Positions 57,468-64,000 of a DNA stretch of 64,000 nucleotides are shown here, piece after piece. Under the pieces are notes generated by a model. It saw only the letters and a program-made list of their open reading frames with translations, made no database searches and was not told the DNA's origin. A program made the translations under genes and the position numbers. Source of the DNA: Sarcomyxa edulis (taxonomy: Eukaryota > Basidiomycota > Agaricomycetes > Agaricales > Mycenaceae); the NCBI GenBank assembly GCA_009761415.1, contig QUOL01000002.1:2819587-2883586 (forward strand), read 5' to 3'. Every line of letters starts with the position of its first letter. Within the stretch, counting starts at the first letter, position 1.

Positions 57468-58455
57468 TTATAAGAAGGATAGAGCTGGCAGACAACGCAC
57501 ATTATCCAGCCCGGAAAATATGTTATTGTATTCCCACTCGGGAGCGTAGCTTACGGATTCAGTAGCGACAGTTTCAGCCGTGAAGATGTCCGAACATTCA
57601 GCGTATTCTTTAGTGCCGCCTTTCTCCGTCGATGTTTGTGCTGGAGCCGCAGGAGGGGTGCGAAGGAGTTGGAGGATGGAGGTCAGATAATCCCTGTCAG
57701 CATTTGACAACGTATTTATCAGTCTGACGGTGTCGACGATGGGCGATAAAGTTCCCGAATGACGATTTAAGGGGTCGTTCGACCTAACCAATTTCAGTAG
57801 GATTGGCCGGACAGTCAAAGAGCATAGCATACCTGTCCGGGCCCATCACTTCCTCCATAGAGGCTTCGATAGGACGTGTATCAACATTCGCGACGCTCTG
57901 CATGTCAACGGATCCCGTCTGGACCGGACCAGAATTGCCTTTACCTGAAGACTTGCTCAGAAGGAGGACTTGGATTTCGGTGGAAATTCGTATATAACAT
58001 ACCTACAGCATCTCCCAACGCCCTTTCCGGAAGTCGAGGAACAGTTACTTGACTGCTCATGCACTACGGATAAAACGTTCACCGGTGAATGAAACTTTAG
58101 CGAAAGAGAATCTAACCTGTCTTCCCATGCGGGTACATCGACGACAGAACGGCATACCGGAATCGCACTGTAAGACATGCGAGTAAGACCATCTCCGAAC
58201 GATTGAGACCAAAAGACTAACGAGTTCGTTGGTCAACCAGCAGGTATAGCAAGAGGACTTCGGTTCCTCTTGAGTAGAACCATTCCGTATCCGACGCAAC
58301 TCGGCGTATCGATCGACGGCCGCAGGAGTAGATAACAGCGAACGTACCAGCGGATATCCATTGGACCTGAGTAAGAGAAAAGCCAGTCGTTTTCAACGCA
58401 GGCCAGGTAAATGCACCTCCTCCACTCACAGTCTGCTGGGGTCGATTGCGTCCAT
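57468..58455 (-). CDS. Small Zn(II)2Cys6-type protein (possible transcription factor)
   Basis: About six short exons on the minus strand from ATG 58453-58455 (MDAIDPSRLSNGYPLVRSLL). Exons 2 and 3 join to SSCYTCWLTNELCDSGMPFC with RRCTRMGRQ, giving C-x2-C-x6-C-x6-C-x2-C, the spacing of fungal binuclear zinc clusters; the sixth cysteine may be the one in SSNC after the next intron (nine residues on), which is longer than usual. An intron falls between the second and third cysteine. The remaining exons read VQTGSVDMQSVANVDTRPIE and VRLINTLSNADRDYLTSILQ and stop at TAA 57468-57470. The product, about 230-250 residues, has no long regulatory domain. If the cluster forms it would bind DNA; the sixth ligand makes this uncertain. 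Confidence 0.5.
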
Positions 58456-58872
58456 CGACTGTTGATCACCGTCCATAAGTTTTCATCGCACAATTCGAAG
58501 CTTAAGTATCAGCGTTGGTAAAGCACGGGACAGACCATGCACTCCCTGATAATGACATTTTTTTAAAATCGTTATTTGCTGACATAATGCGGAAGCTTAC
58601 ATCGATTTGTATATGTTCGTCCAATGCAACGTGGTCGCTGTGCCTTGGCAAGGATAAGCGTGTCTATTCGCCATACGAATATCTATTTACTGCTCGGGTA
58701 ATTTCTGTCTATCTTTGATTTTTTCGTGGAATATACAATAATCTAAAAGTTCTATATTCGCATGAGTACGCCAATGTTCCTGGACTGTCATCGATCTCTA
58801 GTTCCCTCTCCACGGTGCTTGGCATCAGTTACAAAAGCCTACCACGCTGTTACAGTGTAAAGGGATTTCCCC

Positions 58873-59410
58873 ATGTTTGAAGGTCTGGTAGATTCGCAAG
58901 ACGCATGGAGAGAATCGAAGTGAGCCGGGGGTCTTTTTTTTTCTTTTCTTTCTTTCCTTTAGTTCTGAAGCCGTTACGCATACAAGGGGGTCTACGACTA
59001 TATTAACGGCCAGTACATACAGAGAGATATTGGAGTGGCCTAATGCGGTAAGCAATGTTGTTCATTGAAGAGGAGTTTGGATATCGATCCATAAAATACT
59101 TCCGTCGATCCTTCAGATAGAATTCTGGTCATTCGCAGCGGAAAGCATTCTTCGGCATGGAAATTTCAAAACAGCACTGGAGCGACATCTCGGAGGAGTA
59201 CTGACATCCCCAAATGATCCGTCCGCTGATCCAGGACTGGACGAGTACGTCACGTGTGTCGATAACTTCCTAGAAGAACGAGGGCGTCTGGCTATGGAAA
59301 GAGTCAGCTTGATAGTGTCAGTCGGCATCATAGAGCGCCAGTTTCGCGGTCGTTATCATACCACCAAAGTCGCCGCGGCTACTCCAGTGCCTTCGGAGAC
59401 CTCGTCTTGA
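58873..59410 (+). CDS. Small unknown protein
   Basis: Three exons can be joined: ATG 58873 (MFEGLVDSQDAWRES), a second exon after a T-rich 3' splice site at about 58960 (NSEAVTHTRGSTTILTASTY), and a third after a CCTTCAG acceptor near 59119 (IEFWSFAAESILRHGNFKTA, LERHLGGVLTSP, YVTCVDNFLEERGRLAMER). It stops at TGA 59408-59410, giving about 140 residues. The text is helix-rich with no membrane segment. The first intron contains a long T run. I do not recognise the family; a distant helical-bundle domain is possible. Convergent with the gene ending at 59808. Confidence 0.4.
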
Positions 59411-59807
59411 ATAGAACAGGTGGGCTCCACGTCGTCAGTTTCCGAGATCAGACGTAACTCGCGGTATAGCGTTCCAGAACACCTTTTCAAAAGACGATCG
59501 ACGCATACATACGACGCGGGAGATAAGATGTTAGAGCGCCGAATAGGGATGGTGAGGTTTCTCGCGCGCGCGTGCACACGAGATAGTCCGATGGATGTAG
59601 AATGGTATTTCCTGCAGTATTAATGAAGCCTATTTAGTGGTCACCATGTGGCGCAGTTAAGCACCAGTGACCTCACGTTGGACCCGCTCGTTCACGGTGA
59701 GATTTCCATTGTCGTCGATCATCATCACGGAACCTATTTCTTTACTGCGTACTTCGATATAGGTCAGGATTCGTCATAGAGATAGCGACACAGGGTATTC
59801 GCTTCCG

Positions 59808-60679
59808 CTAAAATTGGAATGTATCATGCTCACCAACAGGGAGCCCAGACGATAGAGCATGAGGCAGAACCCAACACAGAGCATCTCCCACTCTACGTCG
59901 CTCCAGGACCTCGCGCTCTCGTCGCGGAAAAGTTGCAGCGGATGTCATCCCGATATCGTTTCGAAGCAAGGGCGCTATGAATTCGACTGAAGTAGTCGAG
60001 AAAGTGCGCTGATAGCTCGCTAAAAACGTCCGATTTATAAAAGAGCTTCGGGGGAAGACAGAAATGGCGTAGTCGGAGGTTATAAAATTCATACAATTTG
60101 CTGGACCACATAGAGACAGGATCAGCCTTCGGAAACGCGGGAATAGATAGAAGAAATCGTACTTGTAGCGCATTGAATAATAAATTCCAAAGAATCTCCC
60201 CTTACTAAATGCACAACAATAGACGTGTCAGTGTCTGCTCTCCAGAACACGAACGAGAATATCTTGTCTGCAACGGCCGGACGGAACGACGATAAAAACA
60301 TCGGCTGGCTGCCAAGTCTGTAATTCTCCATATTCAGCACCTCCGTCATAGCTGCAAAGTCAGAAGTTGTGACGCATATGTCGAGGGTGGTCAAAGTGCT
60401 AGATCCGCGGTAGAAAAAGTCGACCACGACAGGTCCACATATGAACGACCCCGAAGGTCGTAACACCGCCAATAACCTGTCGATATTCTGTACCCATCTC
60501 GATAACAGAGAACGATGGTCCCATCTTATCGCCACATAACCTCGGATCATACTGTGCGTCGTGAAACTGACACGAGACAGGTAGAATATTGAGTCTAAGG
60601 GCCATGTCGCGAAGAATCGGTTGACCATCGGATATCCACCGTATATGAGGGCGAGCTCTAGGGCAGACGGAATCGACAT
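59808..60679 (-). CDS. F-box-associated, nucleotidyltransferase-like protein of mushroom type
   Basis: Two exons (60163-60679, 59808-60100) give 269 residues from ATG 60677-60679 (MSIPSALELALIYGGYPMVN). Residues 15-60 (PLDSIFYLSRVSFTTHSMIR and YVAIRWDHRSLLSRWVQNID) have the F-box-like helix pattern of a family abundant in agaricomycetes. Next comes a nucleotidyltransferase-fold core: RPSGSFICGPVVVDFFYRGS (usually SGSAALxFF) and LTTLDICVTTSDFAAM (usually DLDLY). Both glycine-serine and aspartate signature positions are altered here, so catalysis is doubtful. The second exon reads CMNFITSDYAISVFPRSSFI, the usual FHxTxVMNxIT...FP block. Function unknown. Likely a fast-evolving member. Confidence 0.55.
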
Positions 60680-60920
60680 GGCTCGAAAGGTGAATGTGTC
60701 AGAATTCAAACGAGTCTGGCATGCAGATTCCGGCTTATCACGAGACGACCGGTAAACGGGCCCGACCAGCAATTTAGAACATACATCCAGAGATATAGCG
60801 AAGAGTCGAAAAACGTGTAGAGCCAACCGACACTTCAACGTTAGTAGATCGTTGTAGAAACAGGGTCATCACATTGAAGGTAGTAACTAGGCGGAACACT
60901 TAGAGGTCCTTATAGAGACC

Positions 60921-63900
60921 TCACGCACTACACGTCAAACAAAGGTCCCTGTCCTCTATCCACTGCTCCATATCATAATCCGTCCGGCCATCCAAACGGG
61001 GTATCGATTGGCCGTCTGAAGGTATAGTGATCTGGGTAGCGTAAGCTGCCGGTCTGGTACGTAGATAGTACATCCCCGTCTTCAATCCCTTCTTCCAACT
61101 GTAGAAGTGCATGCTTGTCTAGATCAGGCGTTCAATGTCAGAAATAATAAACAGCACGAGAAACATAGGTAAGGACTCGCTAGTTGATTGAGGGTGGGAG
61201 TCCGAAGATATAGAGACATGCTTTGACTCTGGCATACGAAGGCTCCGCGATCGGCAGCCAGGTCTATCACGGACCTCTGACTTATTTCCCAGACAGTCTT
61301 GAATACCTCCTTGACCTCGTACGGGATCTCCGGAATTCCCATAATAGACCCTAGAAGGGAACACAGTCAGAATGCAGCAAAGTGTACGACGAATCTCGAC
61401 TTCACCTCTATTCGAAATAATCTTCTGTCTCATGGGTTCGTTCCATAGACCAAGTTCAGACAAAGCAGCGACCAACTCACGCGAAACTATCTGGAATTCC
61501 CCAGAGAGAACGCGTCGCGTATACAAATTACTGCGTAAAGTGAATGGTTAATACGAAGGTTTAGGAAGAACTGACATGACAACTGACCTAATGATCGGGT
61601 CGAAGCCTTCACTGAAACCAAATATCTGGCTAGTACCCGCGGTAGGCATAGGAGCAACCAACAAAGAGTTTCTCAATCCGTGCCGACGTATGAGTTTCTT
61701 CAACAAAGCCCAATCCCATCTCGGAGAAGGAATAACGTTCCACATATCGTATTGGAGAATTCCGTTCGATGCAGGTGAACCTTTCCACGACGTGTGCGAC
61801 CCTTCCATAGCAGCTAACTCGGCACTAGCCTCCAGAGACGCATGGTAGATCGTCTCGAAGATGCTGGCGTTCAAGTCTCTGGCATCCTGAGACTCGAAAG
61901 GCATAGAAAGGGCAACGAAGGTATCAGACAGGCCCTGCACGCCAATTCCTATAGGACGGTGTCTGGCGTTGGATAGTTTGGCTTCGGGAACGGGATAATA
62001 GGTCGAATCGATGACGCGATTCAGGTTTATAGTGACTATTTTGACTATTCGATGTAGGTCGGCAAAGTCGAAATTCCCGTCTTTGTCTATGAAAGTCGGC
62101 AGACAGACAGAGGCTAGACTACAGACGCCGGTTTCCGTTTCGGAGGAATATTGCATAATTTCGGTACACAGATTAGACGACTTCATAGTTCCTAGATGAC
62201 ACTGATTGTTCTTGTCTGAAGAAAGACGCCGCAAGATGCACGGCATATTTATAAATAGCAAATCACAGATTGGAATCAGCGCACTTACTATTGACTGCAT
62301 CTTTGTATATCATAAAAGGTCCCCCAGTCTCGATCTGGGACGTGATGATTGACTGCCACACGGTTCTAGCGGGCAAGACTTGCGAAGACAACCCTTGTTG
62401 TTCCAACCGTCCGTAGAGGATGTCGAAATCCTCGCCGAACCGCTCGGACAACCGTGACGCAACGGATGGACAAAACAAGGACCAGCCACGGTCTTCTTCG
62501 ACACGGCGCATGCTAAGGTAAACGTAGTATCAGTACAATGTACATCCCAGAAGACATACTACCCACAATATATCTGGAATCCACAACGCGTAGAACAGGT
62601 TGCGAGCGCGCAATTCATCCTTTCCTCTGTTCCTTTTGAGGTCTAGGAATGACATGATATCGGAATGCCAAGGTTCGAGAAATACTGTCGCTGCCCCAGG
62701 ACGCTTGTCCGCGTCTTGCGGCATGCACTGAACAGCGGCGTCAAACACTCGGAGAACGGGAACGACTCCGCCGGAGATTCCGCCGTGACGGTTTGGTGAT
62801 CTACGTATCAGGTCAGACGATGGAGGAAAGGTGTGACTTCGAATCGCACTCACCCTTTAGCAATTACATCCGTGGCGTTTAATCCTACACCGCCCGCATG
62901 TCGGCTGATAATAGCACATTGAGACAAAGTCTTGAAGATATCCTCGGCATTTCGATACAATATAGGCATCAGAAAACATGAGCTAAGCTGCGCTTTCGGT
63001 GTCCCTGCGTGGAAAAGAGTAGGAGAGGCGTGGACGAATCTCTTTGTTGACATGAGGTTATACGTCTCGATGACATTTTTGATGTCATCTCCATGAATAG
63101 AAACGGCAACGCGCATAAACATGTACTGTGGCCTCTCGATGATTCCGCCGTTCTTTCGTAAAAGATAACTGCGCTCAAGTGTCTTGACAGCGAAGCTGTA
63201 ACCAAAGAGAACAAAGGTTCAGACAAATTTTTGACAATGCACGACAAAGACTGACTAGGTGAAATCCGCGTCCCTTCCGTGAACGATAGTAGAATCCAGG
63301 ACCTGGGAATTCTCCAGCACAGTTTTGACAAAAGAAGGATCAAACGTGGTAGAGCCTGTGTGTCTTCTGTTCGTACAATGCTGACAAGAGAAGATATATC
63401 GACGCACCCATGCAATCGTCATTTTCCTGGACGAGGTAGGAAAAACGAGAGACTGTTCCTTTATACAGTGATGTGGTTGCTATCCTTCCACCAAGACGGG
63501 CATAGTCAGGATGGATGACAGCCATATTGGCGGCTGTTTCTCCTATCAAATCCTGTGTATGATAAATTCAGCGAGTTGCTTCACTGAATTAAGAAAGGTA
63601 ACCATACGTCTACAGACACTGACGTTATTCGATCGTGAACTCCGTTTCCAACGATGGAACATACTCTATAAAGGTCGATGTAAGAGGCGTTGTGACGTTC
63701 TATAAACTAGTGACTCACCTGTCTGGATCCACAAAGACGCGGTCTAACCCATAGCACTGCTACACCGGAAGTCAGCACATTGGTAGACGTATACAGAGAG
63801 AATGTATCCACCTGACGGATACGGTTCAAAATCTAATGCAACAACATCAGCAAGTTGTATGGAAAGAAGCTTTGCGGGGAACGCACCTTTTCTGGATTGT

Positions 63901-63925
63901 AAATCTCCAATGCACTGCGAGCATG
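60921..63925 (-). CDS. RNR1: Ribonucleoside-diphosphate reductase large subunit (class Ia), 5' end at window edge
   Basis: Roughly fifteen short exons on the minus strand; the upstream-most secure exons read YNPEKILNRIRQ and [12 protein letters not shown] (ATP-cone part), and the start lies beyond or at the window edge. Reduces ribonucleotides to deoxyribonucleotides with the small subunit. Visible landmarks: [20 protein letters not shown] with CFLM (first redox cysteine), [45 protein letters not shown] (N-x-C-x-E active site, radical cysteine), [12 protein letters not shown] (second redox cysteine), [79 protein letters not shown], and the C-terminal shuttle pair CLTC before the stop at 60921. 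Catalytic residues are all present. Several normally fixed positions differ, so this copy looks faster-evolving than usual. One donor (GTCCTT near 61180) is weak. Confidence 0.9.
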
Positions 63926-64000
63926 TGAGTCTCAACGGAGCTCTTACAAGCTAATGAACTTACCCGTCTATTGGAGGCAAGAAGTCAGGAATGACGTCGA

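Noticed and set aside
1..64000. Search for tRNA genes, rRNA and CRISPR-like arrays
   Set aside because: No B-box-like GGTTCGAATCC in a cloverleaf context, no rRNA text and no regularly spaced repeats were seen; CRISPR is not expected in a fungus.

Overview
The window is nuclear DNA of a filamentous fungus, most likely an agaricomycete (mushroom-type basidiomycete). Nearly every gene is split by 50-60 nt GT-AG introns, genes sit 0.2-1 kb apart on both strands, and the content is typical of that group: many diverged F-box genes, a FunK1-type kinase remnant, tandem P450s and a CACTA/Plavaka-like transposon. Calls rest on reading splice junctions and motifs by eye; no searches were run.

Layout. 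1-3030: 3' part of DNA polymerase alpha (POL1). 3386-5345: F-box-like protein with an SP-repeat N-terminus. 5346-7320: no gene I can support. 7625-8572: copy 1 of an unknown three-copy gene family. 9614-10581: FunK1-like kinase remnant. 10737-13875: two tandem 463-residue F-box paralogues. 14102-15771: single-pass membrane protein. 16255-16980: flavin-reductase-domain protein. 18311-20807: MFS transporter. 19795-28192: two head-to-tail copies of a roughly 4.2 kb unit, each carrying the 3' part of the MFS gene, a member of the three-copy family and a conserved downstream block. 28699-29351: mitochondrial monothiol glutaredoxin GRX5, divergent from a short-chain dehydrogenase (29566-30466). 31510-37560: two intact tandem P450 genes plus a third reduced to its two ends. 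37945-39544: a broken F-box gene. 39623-46645: a complete-looking CACTA-type transposon with 12-bp terminal inverted repeats, a 3-bp target duplication, a damaged transposase and a second convergent gene. 46853-48409: unresolved coding signal. 49145-50651: aquaglyceroporin. 51006-52076: coproporphyrinogen oxidase. 52402-53449: SAICAR synthetase. 53750-60679: F-box gene, SRPK-like kinase, small Zn-cluster protein, an orphan, and a nucleotidyltransferase-like F-box-associated protein. 60921 to the edge: ribonucleotide reductase large subunit.

Housekeeping genes (POL1, GRX5, HEM13, ADE1, RNR1, aquaporin) form the conserved frame. Between them lie fast-evolving stretches with several duplications: the MFS/unknown-gene tandem, the P450 array, the F-box twins and the transposon insertion. 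MFS exporter, SDR and P450s within about 20 kb could contribute to one oxidative pathway, but no backbone synthase is visible, so that is only a suggestion. The main novelty candidates are the intact-ended transposon with its coiled-coil second gene, and the unknown gene family whose 3' flank is as conserved as its coding part.
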